Source: Halichondria panicea (Eukaryota; Porifera; Demospongiae; Suberitida; Halichondriidae). Taken from it: a stretch of 64,000 bases of DNA. The stretch is from contig NC_087382.1 of the NCBI RefSeq assembly GCF_963675165.1, positions 2,046,001-2,110,000 of the forward strand, given 5' to 3'. The stretch's first letter is position 1; each line of letters starts with the position of its first letter. The translations under genes and the position numbers were made by a program. Of the stretch, positions 13,332-25,424 are shown piece by piece. Below the pieces are notes generated by a model. It had not been told where the DNA came from. It did no database searches and saw only the letters and a program-made list of their open reading frames with translations.

Positions 13332-14458
13332 GAACTATATAGTACTATTGCTGCTTCTATATTGATATCAAAACTTAAAGCGGGTATAGAGTAGAATAAG
13401 GTATTATGAGATGAAACCAATTATGAGACAGCTGCAGGAATGCTTCAGCTATTCTGTCGGCATTTAATTATAGTAATAGCACTACCACTCCATAGTATTT
13501 TTTCCAAAACAAATTTGGAGTTGGATGCTGTGTTGACAGAGATACCACAATAGTTTGTTTAAGTCCGAATTTAATTGGAAAAAACAATTTTAATAGGGCA
13601 AATGTTTTGTAGTAAAATTCACTAGGTATCTGTTAAAACAAGAGTAACTAATCGCTACACAGCAAAAATACATAATTATGTTATATGAGATGCATCATCG
13701 TAATTTAGTGTATTTCTACATGAAATTTCAAAAGATGCGTTTCATTTATGTTACTGTAAACGAATGTGTTTTTACTGTGTATATTTTATATAAGAAGGCT
13801 TCAGATATGCTGTTAGGAGTAGCCAATTAGCGTTAAAATTAGCAATGGTGTCTCATAATACCTAAACCACTTTGAACACTAAATGCTAGCATTAGTTGAA
13901 AACAAAGTACTGTCACTATTTTTTATTTATATTTTTGCTTGCATGCAAAGCCTATTGACCATAGTAGTTAGTGAACAGGCTATTTAGCTCCCTCAAGATT
14001 ACTGCAAGACATGCAGGGGGTCAGACACATTTAGATGTCTCATAATACCCTCTTACACCCTATACTATAGTTGTCTATAGATCTAGACACGTGGAACAAG
14101 ATAATAGTCACCAGCAATATTTAATTGATAAGGCTCAATTACACAAGTTTGCAGTGTTAACTTACCTAATGGATATATAATTTTCTTTTCAGCTTACAAG
14201 ACACAGTCTCACACACACATGTGAATACAGCAGTGGAGTAGAGAGGTATAGGACTATATAGATCTATAGGTGTCTTCCACAGGCCATGCAGACAGTTATA
14301 AACTGTACTATAGCTAGAAATTGCAAATAGCTGTAAAAATACCTTCTATGGATAACATTTCTGCGTTTACTCATTCATTCACAGAATTCGAAGAATTTTT
14401 GGGCTGCAGAAATTTCTCAAGGGCGTATAAAAGAAGAGAAGGCATGCAATAGCAAAAG
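13332..14458. other. 5' flank of gene A, no gene seen
   Basis: AT-rich sequence closely matching the flanks of gene C (from 34197) and gene D (from 43822). No coding exon or RNA gene recognised. Confidence 0.5.
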
Positions 14459-14577
14459 AGCAGAGTTCAAACGTGGGCGGATGAATGTGCATTGAATGTG
14501 CATGAAATGTTAAAAATAGAAATTTCTATTTTTAGCACTCATGCAAATCGTTCATCCGCCCACGTTTGAACTCTGCT
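14459..14577. mobile_element. Foldback MITE, GCAGAGTTCAAACGTGGGCGG ends
   Basis: Inverted arms (AGAGTTCAAACGTGGGCGG ... CCGCCCACGTTTGAACTCT) surround a short AT-rich palindromic centre (AAAAATAGAAATTTCTATTTTT). A second copy is at 44957-45080 in the matching flank of gene D. Flank C lacks it. Confidence 0.7.
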
Positions 14578-14587
14578 AGCTACGTGT

Positions 14588-14639
14588 TAGCCTCGAGACT
14601 AGGCCGATTAAAATTTTAATCGGCCTGGTCTCGAGGCTA
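14588..14639. mobile_element. 52-bp palindromic element, TAGCCTCGA family, 9-bp TSD
   Basis: A near-perfect palindrome starting TAGCCTCGAGACTAGGCCG and ending CGGCCTGGTCTCGAGGCTA. It is flanked by the direct repeat GCTACGTGT at 14579-14587 and 14640-14648. A paralogous copy at the same site is at 45092-45143. Confidence 0.85.
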
Positions 14640-14806
14640 GCTACGTGTAGGCCTTGCTCAATTATGCTCAACATTTTGCCTATTAGTCTAGTCTCCAAGT
14701 CCACCTATTAGTCTTTAATTCTTACCAATTAGTCTTTAATTATTAACCATTAGTCTCAATAAAAATCATCAACGAGAATTATACTACAACATCACAGACG
14801 CTTCTA

Positions 14807-15641
14807 CAGGGTTTTGCAAAATCCTTGCAACAGGGCTAAACAGACACTGCAAAGACTTCCATATATGGAAGTCAACTACTGACTATAATATTTTGGGTAC
14901 AGGGTTTTGCAGAGTTCTTGTAACAGGGCTAAGCAGACACAGCAATGACTTCCATATATGGAAGTCAACTGCTATTAATTTTTATTACTTTTATTATTGT
15001 ACATGTGCAGGTATCTGTATTTTGAATTGAAAGATGTCCTGAAGCCTTAAGAGAGCATCAGGTTATTCAGTTATTCACAAGATTTAATTAAGGTGGTGGG
15101 TGGTGCACCATGGAAATGCTTATCAGGGTGTCATTGAAAAGAGCAACAGTTCTGCACACAGTTGAAGCAAATTGTCTTGTCACCAACTTTACGACATTTC
15201 CACCTGGTACACCGTCCACCACCTTAAATCTTGTCAGGATGTCCTCCTGATCTTGTGATGCTCTCTTTTAGGTTCACAGGACAACTTTCAATTCAAGCCA
15301 TTCAAATAATAATACACATACCAGGGTGTCATACAGGATTTTGAATTAGAGAGGGGACTTTGAAACATCACCAGAACATTAAAAAAAAAGGTCAACAGTT
15401 ATTTCGATACCCTACCGCTATGGACACTCAAATACAACTGAGTACCTAAATGCACATTTTAGGGGGGGAATTGGAGCCAGAGGAGGGATATAATCATATC
15501 CCTCCCCTGTATGAGCAGTATGACACCCTGCATACATACATGTACACACAATAATTTAAGTCAGCAGTTGACTTGACTTCCATATATGGAAGTCATTGCT
15601 GTGTCTGTTTAGCCCTGTTGCAAGAATTCTGCAAAACCCTG
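14807..15641. mobile_element. 835-bp inverted-repeat element with TA duplication
   Basis: Ends CAGGGTTTTGC ... GCAAAACCCTG with long inverted arms containing TTCCATATATGGAA. The paralogous site at about 52400 reads CTTCTACATAATCATC with no insert, so the element sits between duplicated TA dinucleotides, as for Tc1/mariner-type transposons. The left arm is present twice (14807 and about 14898). A nested inverted repeat with TAAGGTGGTG ends spans about 15090-15230. No transposase is present. Confidence 0.8.
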
Positions 15642-15746
15642 TACATAATCATCTAAGGAACTATAATTATTGGTGAAAAAAGCTTAGAAAAGAGTCAACT
15701 GATCTAGACTATAGTAGTATCTAGCACCTTCCATACATATATACTC

Positions 15747-16519
15747 CAGTGGCGTGTACAATGGGGGGCTTTGGGGGCTTGAGCACCCCCCTGTCCTCCC
15801 AGACAACCATGAAACTAATCGTATCACTCAGTAGCTAGCTAGCTAACTGTGCAGCTCTATCTCATTGACACAACGATTACAAGTCATGACCACGCCCAAT
15901 TGAGCATGTGCAATCAGTATTGCCATTCCAATGTTGTTATGTAATGCTAATTGCATGCATAATAGATCCTCTGCACTATCCCAGTCACCTCTTGCTCCAC
16001 TGAGAGATACTGAGAAGCAATGACTAACACTAGAATGACTGGACATCCCCATTGTGATTGACCAGTTTGCTAGGATGTACCCCAGAAGAATAGTGCATGG
16101 AGATCCTACAAGATGCATTAGATCTCATTTGAGTGTATTTAGCAGGGAACTATGAGCTATAGTACCGGTACTATAGATTACTCTGGGCTACAAACTACAA
16201 CATTATACATTATAATTATTGTCATTTACAAGAAGATACACAGAAAAATTATTGTAGCTAGATGCTTTGTCTATAGTAACATAGTAACAGAACTAGAATG
16301 GAAGAGAGAAGCTCTAGAGGAGAATAGTAGGAGCCGCTCTTTTCTTGGGCAGTGTGCTGTACTTTTTTGCTGCAAGGCTGCATGGGGGAGGAGCTGGATG
16401 TATGAAAGATACGCCGCAATAAATGCGGGGGAGTAAAATCGCGCACGCTATGCACGCGGCTCCATTTTTTTTCTGTGCTTTTGAGCACCCTCCTGCTTCA
16501 ATCTCTAGAAACGCCCCTG
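15747..16519. mobile_element. 773-bp element with CAGTGGCG...CGCCCCTG ends, 5-bp TSD
   Basis: Flanked by TACTC at 15742-15746 and 16520-16524. The paralogous site at 52495-52503 shows a single TACTC and no insert, proving insertion. Its G-rich start (GGGGGGCTTTGGGGGCTTGAG) resembles the element at 49061-49457. No transposase seen. Confidence 0.85.
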
Positions 16520-16524
16520 TACTC

Positions 16525-16649
16525 AGTATAGCCACCACCTGGCCTGTTTGTAGCTCCCATTACAAACACTTGTTTTATCGATTCCAGACCTTCCATTTCT
16601 GCATGTAAGCAGTTGGTTTACGACACGAGCACTGGTGTTACTCTGTGCT

Positions 16650-16692
<43 letters not shown>

Positions 16693-18474
16693 ATGGCAAG
16701 GACCCACAGTCTATAGCCACCACGTGGACGGCTGGCATAATGCTCAATGCTCCACTGCACCTATTAGTCTCAAAATTATGCTAGCATAATTGGGCAAGGC
16801 CTAGCTACGTGTACTGATATATATATATATAGTGGAGTCTTATACAGTATAATTATAGAGAGGGATTGGAAACAATGTACCCTCAAAGTACCATCCGTGT
16901 TTCCCCGCGGTTTTAATCGAGGCTTACTTTCAACGTGGGGGGTCTAAACATGAATAATTCATGAGAATTGTTTTTGCTGTCTGTAAAAAGTCCACGAGCA
17001 GTTCTGCTGCTAAACATCAAATATTTGTGGCCATTTGGGACACAGCACACTACTTAGTGACACAACCTTAGCTATATCATAGTAGCTAAACGAACACAAC
17101 CACAAAAAATCTGCTCTGTGTTAGACTATAGCCTCGAGACCAGGCCGATTAAAATACGTATTTTAATCGGCCTGGTCTCAAGGCTAGTGTTAGACTAGCT
17201 ACTTCACGATAATCAAAATTATTTTTTCTTCGTTTTCAAATGATACTCACCATCAGGGGGCATTTGTTAAAGTGTTTGAGGGGTCTTTGATACGCATGCA
17301 TTAACTATGATTAGGCTCAATAAGTTTCCCGGGAAACTTCCCCGGGGTAGAAAGCGAAACACGGATTGTTTCTGAGCTCTACATATAGACTTCATTCCGT
17401 TGCCAATCCCCTTCTCCTCTATTATGGTGGAGTTGCATGCCCTCTCCTCTCTTCTTTTATACGCCCTTGGTATCACTGCATGCAGTATAGCTGTCATCAG
17501 ATATTAGGCTAATTATACAAGTCCAACGGCTTTAATTCCTTTGCTTATATACATGTATGATTGTGTATTCGCTGTTCCCAGAAAACCCATTTGTTTCTAT
17601 AATTAGTATATATAGGGTAACCTTGTTTCCTACTCGTACAGTGTCATTCATATTCACTACCATTAACCTCCATTCTATATCCAATAATTATACACGGTCT
17701 GATATTAAATCATGCATGCATCATTCTTTGCATTTTTCCCAGAAAAGGGGAAGTTTGTGGTTACGTTTTACATTGATAGAATTATGCATACACCATGACA
17801 TTGTGTGTTTAAGAACATAATTTAATTTGCGACTGAATAATCTTCGGTATTGTGTGTGTGGCCATTATTCCACTGACATGTATTGGTATTGGCTCAACCA
17901 GGTAGACAATGACCTCATTAGCTACTTTGTTGTTCTCTCCTGCATGTATAATTATGTGCTGTGCATAAAAAAAATATATCTTTAATTAATAGGCGCCAGC
18001 TTTGTACCCACAATGCATGCATGAAGCAGTATAATTATACAGTTGATAAAAGCCTATAGTCTACCATGAACATATTGTAGCCTCATAAGCAGTCACCATC
18101 TTTAACTTCCATTTCTTGAGTCCATCTGAAAGGGTGTCAGCATTTAATGTTGACCACCTGTATGTTTGAGATTTGCAATTGGCCACTTCTAAACCTGATC
18201 CCATGCAGGCAATATTCTCCCTACTTCCCTATCACTCGGCTCTTAGTCACCACATGCAAGACACACGTTGCTATCCAGACAGTGACCACAACACACACCT
18301 GACAGTGACCACAAGACACATGTTGCTATCCAGACAGTGACCACAACACACACACCAGACAGTGACCACAAATTAACGCACAGGGTATACTGCTGCATGC
18401 ACAAGTACACAATGTGATATGGGATATGGGGTTAAGTGATACCACTTCCTGTTAATTATAATGCAATGTAGAAC
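16525..18474. other. Intergenic flank, no gene seen
   Basis: Near copy of 52499-54390; the part from about 17310 also matches 36910-38350. It contains a (TG)n run at 16653-16690 and the foldback at 17129-17186. Short open frames here are not conserved as proteins between the copies. Confidence 0.6.
17129..17186. mobile_element. 58-bp palindromic element, TAGCCTCGA family
   Basis: TAGCCTCGAGACCAGGCCG ... CGGCCTGGTCTCAAGGCTA, centred on TACGTA. Flanked by GTGTTAGACTA on both sides (17118-17128 and 17187-17197). The paralogous copy is at 53093-53150. Confidence 0.85.
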
Positions 18475-18761
18475 ATGCACACACCACACACACCACACAC
18501 ACCACACACACCACACAGAACACACACACCACACACACCACACACACCACACACACCACACACACCACACAGAACACACACACCACACAGAACACACACA
18601 CCACACACACCACACACACCACACACACCACACAGAACACACACACCACACACACCACACGCACTACACACACCACACACACCACACACACCACACACAC
18701 CACACACACCACACACACCACACACACTACACAGAACACACACACCACACACACCACACAG
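18475..18761 (+). repeat. 9-bp-period CACACACCA array before exon copy 2
   Basis: A long array of ACACACCAC units interrupted by CAGAACACACAC. It ends directly at the acceptor of the duplicated receptor exon. Related arrays are at 38358-38451 and 54395-54542. Confidence 0.92.
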
Positions 18762-18941
18762 AACACACGACTGGTTCTGGCCACCATTGACGAGTGCTGG
18801 AGCTCCTCTCCCTCACAAAGACCAACCACACAACAATTCAAGGAGACACTGCAAACAACGCTATTACCAGCCATTAAATGGCAAGTATCAGTTGACAAGA
18901 ATGGACAAACTGTGTATAAGCAAATGACTGCATGCCTATAA
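18762..18941 (+). pseudogene. Receptor last-exon copy 2 (open, acceptor kept)
   Basis: A duplicate of the receptor's terminal exon at 8255-8428. The CACAG acceptor is kept and the frame is open for 60 codons in the same phase (NTRLVLATIDECW ... VYKQMTACL, TAA). The C-terminus differs (TACL instead of TS). No upstream receptor exons accompany it, so it is an orphan exon, or possibly an alternative terminal exon. Confidence 0.88.
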
Positions 18942-19720
18942 TTATACTGTAAACCCTTTATAATCAAAAAGAGGTGCTGCAAATATCTTTTACTACTTTT
19001 TTGTGTCAATTATTTTTGTCCCCTCATCATTCACTCACATTTCACTGAACTATAATATACTAGTGCACAAATGGGGGGAAGTACTGTGTAGGGTTGACTG
19101 AGCCGCTCAAACACCAACAAGGTCAACAAGATGGGCTGGTATATGTATGTAACTTAACATTAATATTTTAGGTTCCCCATGAAGTGGCCAGTAACTTGGT
19201 CCACAGTATGATGCTGTTCCATTGGGCAAACTGTTTCCCTTGTTCAAATTCAGATAAGTTGATAAAGTAATTATTGAGTTCGTGCACTGAACAGTGTGCG
19301 ACAGCGGTTCAATATAATGATTGATTCAACCATGCATAGATCAACTAGATCAACTAACATATGCACAAAACAATAACATAGACTGTAAATACTAACTACA
19401 ACAAAGACAGTGGAGCAGAGGCTCCCATAATTACACAGAGGGCGCTGCTAGGAGCAGGCCGCTGGCTATACTAGAGCACAAGCAATAAATAAAAGAAGTA
19501 TAATAGTATTAGGAACCCATGCATGTGCAATTAAACAGTACACAATACAGGAGTACAGGAAATGACTAATGAAGTGATTAACTAGCTACTAGCAAAGTCA
19601 TTACAAACTGAATCTACATAGTCCACAACAAGTCGATGAATATAATTGTGCATGCATGCAGGCTCACAATAAACAATGAAAACAAGCTATAACAGTAATT
19701 TTTTGTTTACTGTTTACTGT
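18942..19720. other. 3' spacer before gene B
   Basis: Duplicated spacer, close to 38629-39393. No gene recognised. Confidence 0.6.
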
Positions 19721-22700
19721 TTACTGTTTCATGACATCGATGACAGTGTGCGTGACTTTGGGTGCATTGTCAGCTGTAGCTTGAAGAGGGGGAGGGGCTG
19801 GTCTGTAGTCCTCTGTGGTGAGGGGGGCTAGTACGTCCAGGGCAGGCTCTCTCAGCTGGTCCGGCCTCGTGGCAGGTCGGATGATGGGAGGAGTGATGTA
19901 ACGATCAGGGTCAGCTTCTTCCATGGCTTCATCAGTGTACGGATCACATCTGTCCACGTTTGTCCAGGTTTCATTGTTCTCTATTTCATGCCTTTCCAGT
20001 TTGCAAACTCGTGGAATCCTTTTTCTCAGTTTGAGTGAGTTTTGCAGAACAGGAACTTTCTTCAACGTGTACTCGTAACAATGGTAGCAAACTATCACCA
20101 CAAACAAAATAAAAGCCACTGCCATTGAAATGTTGGATATTATGACTTGATTCCCATTGATGCTTCCTATGTAGAGGGTACCATACGCTAGAATTGCAAG
20201 ATTGAGGAAAAAGAGTGTTTCCAGTAAATCATTGAATCGTATTTTGTACACTGGATAATTCTGCAATTTGAAAACAATCAGTCCAACAGTTATAGATCCA
20301 GCTGATAGTACGGGGAGAGAAGTGTCCAAAGCCAAGGCAGTTATTAGATTATGAGCGATCAAAGAAAATAGGAGCAGTCCCACCCAGTAGCGATGCTTGG
20401 GAGTGAATGGAGCATGGTATGCATCCATGAAGCCATTGTAGTATGTGTTCTTAGTTCATTTCATGAGCTTCCATTTTGAACAGCGAGGAAGCCATTGTCT
20501 AAAGAAGAGCAGTACAGTGAACAATATACCAGAAATGAGGATTATGGCGGCAAAAACAAACCGAGGGACGTGACCGGGAGTGAAATATTACACATTGCCG
20601 TCATACAACCAAACCATATCACTTGAATTGTTGGGAAAATCCAACACCTTGGTTGCACTCTCGGGATAATCCAAGACCCTGTATTGCAGTGCAGCAATGA
20701 TAAACCGTAAGAGTTTGGAATAAGAGAGTAGGACGAGTGTGCCTAGGGCAGCAACTGGGTTCCTGTTGGAGAGGAGCTTTGCAAATAAGTCAAAGTACTT
20801 GCTCAAAATGATTATTAAGAACATCAGAAGAAACAGGTAAGCAGGAAAGACAATCTGAAGGAGCACTTTTGCTTGAGAGTTCATTCTATCATAAAAGCAT
20901 GTCTCAATGACTAAATCAAGATTCACCCACGATATGAAAACTGTCAAAGGGTTATGAAAAGGTATGAAAATCGACTGATTTGCAGCTAATATATTATTGT
21001 AGAAGATCAGCCCATGGATAGTGCCTGTTGCTACGGTAATGTTGAAAACGAGAATAAATGCGACTAGTACTATGCCTGCCAGGGCAAACGGGAGTAGCTG
21101 GAGAAGGTAAGTGTTTGAGCAGAGTTCACATCGTGAAGTACCTAACACAAGACTCAGTCCTGATTCACATTCTCCACACAAGACACCACTTCGATTGTAG
21201 GCACATTGTTCGTCAGGGTTGCTTAGACTGATGTTGACTGGTTTTAGTACACAATAGTCAAATGTACAGTTACTAACAACATACCCACTTCCGTTAGTGG
21301 TATTAGTCACTCCTATCCATATGTTGTTATTACTTTCCAATTTTATGGTCCCATTTTTTTCAGAGCAGTTTGTTATCTGATATTCTTGCTGCAATACTGG
21401 ATCACAGTCACACTTGCACTCAATTGAGGACTGATCACACTTTAGAAAAGATATGTTTAGAATATGTCTTGAAATTCCCAAATTGTTGCATGGACCATCA
21501 GCATAGAGTTCCACTTGAGCAGAACTGTCTTGTGAGAATGCATTATACTCTAATTCTGTGCACTGATTGCCAACTGTTTCTTGCTGTGCTTGTCCTTCTT
21601 TGAGACGATCAACTCCACTCTCAGTGATAACAGAACTGTGAATTTTGGCATTATTCATTGGATTTCCAGCTTGGTCTATAGCCATAACACTTATTGTGAA
21701 TGCTTGTCCTTTTCTAACAGAAATGGTTTGCTTGGTGGTGTTACACAACTTCACTCTGACAGCCTTTGAAGCTATTGATGAATAACACAGTATTGTTCAA
21801 GTACTCAAATCCATTGTCTGATGAAGAGAGTTCGGCTGATACATCCACCGTACACCTGTCAAACAGACCTCCGTAAATATTGTTCAAACACTGAACTTCT
21901 TCATTAAATCCAGAAGACAAGAAAGGTATCACAGCCTTAATAGAATTGTTATCAAAACCATAGAGATCTAGAGTTTGAATGAAGCACTCTGTTTGTGGCA
22001 GATCTTGTGCAGTAGTTACATCCTCTCCTCTACACACACCACTCTCAGTACTGTCTGCCACAAATATCTCCCCTCCATATTGAGCCGTGTTACCGTAGAT
22101 TTCTAGTATGACCAGCGTTTTACCAAGCTCTAGCTCCAAGTCCTGTTTCAGAATAATATATCTTGGAACTTTGTTGTAGATACATTCCACCTCCGCTATT
22201 GTTTGCTGAGTTTGACTTGATGTGGATGTGAGCGTGAGAAAAGGCCTTAATGTTTGAAGCGACTGCATAAATACCTCCTCCATTTTGAGCATCATTTCGA
22301 TCTATAATACTCACAAACAGTACAGGTTCTATGTCACTACATGTACATGGGACAAAGTTATTATTAAATATACAACCAGTAGTGACCTTCGAATCAAATT
22401 CAATTTCGCTTGAGTATGCATAAATCCCACCACCATTTTGTGCTGTGTTATGAGAAATCTCTATTGGATAGTGAATAGAGAGTGTGCTCTCTCTCAGAAA
22501 CACACCTCCTCCAACAGTAGCAGTATTGTTAGAAATGACCACTCCTTCTGCATTGATATAGATTTGACTCTGGACTGCTCTGATGGCTCCACCCTGCACA
22601 CCACGATTGTTACTGAGAGTTGTGGGTCCATTGAACTCCACTCGACTGCTTAGAGCATACACAGGGTTTACATTATTGCTAACGGTGTTAACTCCCGTAA

Positions 22701-24010
22701 ATGACAAGTTAGAATACACTGCGTAAATGATATTTTCACCCTCTAAATTGTCAAATATGCTTGTATTAGTAATTATCAAACTTGAGATAACAAGCGCAAT
22801 CATTCCGACTTGTTTGGTGGCTCTGTTGTTTGTGAGCACAGAGTCGGAAATGATCACAGGCACATCAGCAACAAAAAACACTCCACCAAAGTCAGCACTG
22901 TTATTTTTAATCATGACTTTGGAGATAGATATAGTTCCAATCAATGCCAAAATCGCTCCACCAGCGCTAGTTCCTCCATTACCAACTACAGCTTCATTGT
23001 CCGTTATATTACAGCTCAAGATAGATGCATTAACTATGAAAAGTATAATCGCTCCACCAGAGGCTGCCTTGCTGTTTGTTAGCTCGCTATCAGATATCAG
23101 TAACTCTCCACTAAAAATCAAAATTGCTTCACCAATTTCAGCACTGTTGTACGCTAGCTCACTGTCAGAGATTGAGACACTCCCATTCAGGCTATAAATT
23201 GCTCCACCATATTCAGCGATATTATCCATAAAGTTACAGAAACTGATTGAAACATTAACTGCCGAAGTACTAATCGCTCCACCATTATGATAAGCGCTAT
23301 TATTTGTAAAGTTGCTCCAACTGATAGTCACACTTGCAGAGACCACAAACACTGCTCCACCATAATTATACAGCAGTATTGGAATCGAACCTTGAACCAT
23401 TAATAACAGTTTGACTTGATTCAATGTTCACTGCACCGCCATCGTTACTCAAGAAGTCACTCTTTTCAATGTACACAGTATATATCAGCCTCAACAGTCA
23501 ATGCTCTGTAAGTGCAAGTGTTGTTCACAAAGAGAACTTGTTCAATCGTCACAGTTACCGTACGAGTGATCCAGAGTGTACAAGCTTCCAACTTTAGCAA
23601 TTTTAAGTCTACCAAATAGCATTGAGAAATGTTCATGTATAGCCTGAACTACTTTCGTCAACTGCTCCAGTGAAATGCAAACCTTCGATACTCAACGCAC
23701 TGATATCGGATAACTGCACTCTACCAGTTTTGTTTAAATTGATAGTGGCATTTTGGCCAGCAATAGTCACCTCTCCAAAATTACGAATGTAAAGTATTTC
23801 ACTTAATATATGATCTCCAGGTAGAAAGCTCAAGGTGAGATTGTCTCCACCAGATAACAGGTCTGTTTGAACAAGCTGCTCAAGAGTGAAACAAATTCCA
23901 TTTCGATAGTCATTACACAAGTCAGTTGAATCCACTGGCACAATGTGATAGTGCTCACTCCTGGTAACAGTAGCTAGGGTCAGTAGCAGCACCAACCAGG
24001 TGCAGTGCAT
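19721..24010 (-). pseudogene. Pmp-like beta-helix membrane protein B (degraded)
   Basis: Homologous end to end with genes A and D but broken. The N-terminal 125 codons end in a frameshift/stop near 23633. Further frameshifts lie near 23365, 23477, 22155 and 21785. There is a nonsense TAA at 20588-20590 (Q in the intact GNVQYFTPG) and TGA at 20456-20458 (W in MKWTK). Compared with A and D it has also lost a segment near 21888 and several helix repeats. The C-terminal tail carries the RYITPPIIRPATRP segment shared with gene D. Several independent breaks make sequencing error an unlikely explanation. Confidence 0.9.
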
Positions 24011-24654
24011 GTTCTCTCCGATACTATAAGATTACAAGCATATTTAAATGCAATTAATGCAGTACAGTGGATTGCAGTGCACTTGCAACAGAGAATTGCC
24101 AAACAGCAAAACCACAATCAGATAAATTATTATGCAGCACTCCAAGTCTTACTTGCCGTCTATGAATGGTAACTCAACTTTTCAAGGTATTGTCCGGATA
24201 TTTAGAACAAATGTAATATTAAAGTACTGGAGTGTCCGTTGTATTAGAACAACGAAAATTGCCCAAAAGAGTGTCCGGGTAATTAGAAGTGTCCGATAAA
24301 TTAGAAGATATACGGTATCAGTTTTCTGGAGTTTACTTGAACTTTTCCAAGAGTACTGTACTACTTTATTACAGGTAGAAAGCATAGAGCCAACTGAAAA
24401 TAACCAATTTTTCAGCAGACACTCATTGAACCTCTCTAGGCATGCCCCCTCCCCCCCAAAGAACGTAATTTACATGCATGACATTTGTACACTGTATAGT
24501 CAGTCAAGCATTCTTGAAATGTATTTCATGCATTTCTAGTCTACTTAAGCTTTTCAAGAGTGCTATCATAAAGTATCCATTCTTTAGACTACATTACATC
24601 ATCTGTAATTAATCTGATTGGCTAAAAACAGTAGATTACATGAGCATAATCTAC

Positions 24655-24770
24655 AAGAAGGTACTTATTCTACAGGAAATGGGCACATATTCTACAGGAA
24701 GTGGACACATATTCTACAGGAAATGGACGCATATTCTACAGGAAGTGACAAATAATTTGCAGGAAGTTCT
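24655..24770 (+). repeat. Short tandem repeat, about 24-bp TATTCTACAGGAAGTGGACA-type unit
   Basis: Four to five imperfect copies containing ATATTCTACAGGAA. No coding function seen. Confidence 0.85.
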
Positions 24771-25313
24771 CAAAAGTTGGAATGAAATTTTTAGTGAAAG
24801 TGACAAGAAGATGACAAAAACATTATAAAAAACACAGAATGCGATAGTTTGTTCAGTCAATATCCATTCTTGCTTTGCTTTTTCCAGTTGGGCATGGGCA
24901 AGGGGGGCCAGGAAGCATTAAAAACACTTTAGCAGTCGCTTGATACTTTCTATTGAGTTTTTTAAGGTTCCATGCCGGTCCAGTCTGCTCTATACCCCCC
25001 TCTACTCCACCACAGAGCTTCATTCTTCTTCTTGTAGTGTTGCAGTCGGTTCTAGCATAGTTCTAGATTCTTTTTACTTGTCTGTTCTTTCCAGTATCTT
25101 CAGGAAGCGTTTCACAAGCTTTACTAAGTCTTACTGTAGTTTTTCATTGTTTTGAAGCCGTCTTCTTGTCTTTTTCTGTCAACTGGTGTCTCTCACAGCT
25201 CTCCAGCTCGTCCAGCTCGCACAAATTCAATTTCTGTTGCTACACACCAAACCTGGCTTTTTATAATCACGCCTCGCGCATGCGCAATGAAGTCCAAGTT
25301 AGATAGACCACAC

Positions 25314-25424
25314 CCACTCGTAGAATATGCGTCTTAGTAACCACCTTGGTTACGGTTAGATTCCCTCGGCTTTGTGCCTCGGGCTAACCGTAACCGCGGA
25401 GGTTACATAGACGCATATTCTACT
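25314..25424. mobile_element. Hairpin element with GC-rich tip
   Basis: Inverted arms (GTAGAATATGCGTCT ... AGACGCATATTCTAC and GGTTACGGTTAG ... CTAACCGTAACC) around a CCTCGGCTTTGTGCCTCGGG tip. It may be one end of a larger element that includes the tandem repeat upstream. Similar loops occur at 37800-37915 and 47866-47997. Confidence 0.6.

Noticed and set aside
18373-18927. Open frames of repeated THH / CGVCV across the CACACACCA array (also at 38256-38723 and 54196-54667)
   Set aside because: Products of a 9-bp repeat, open in several frames on both strands; only the receptor-exon part has protein meaning.
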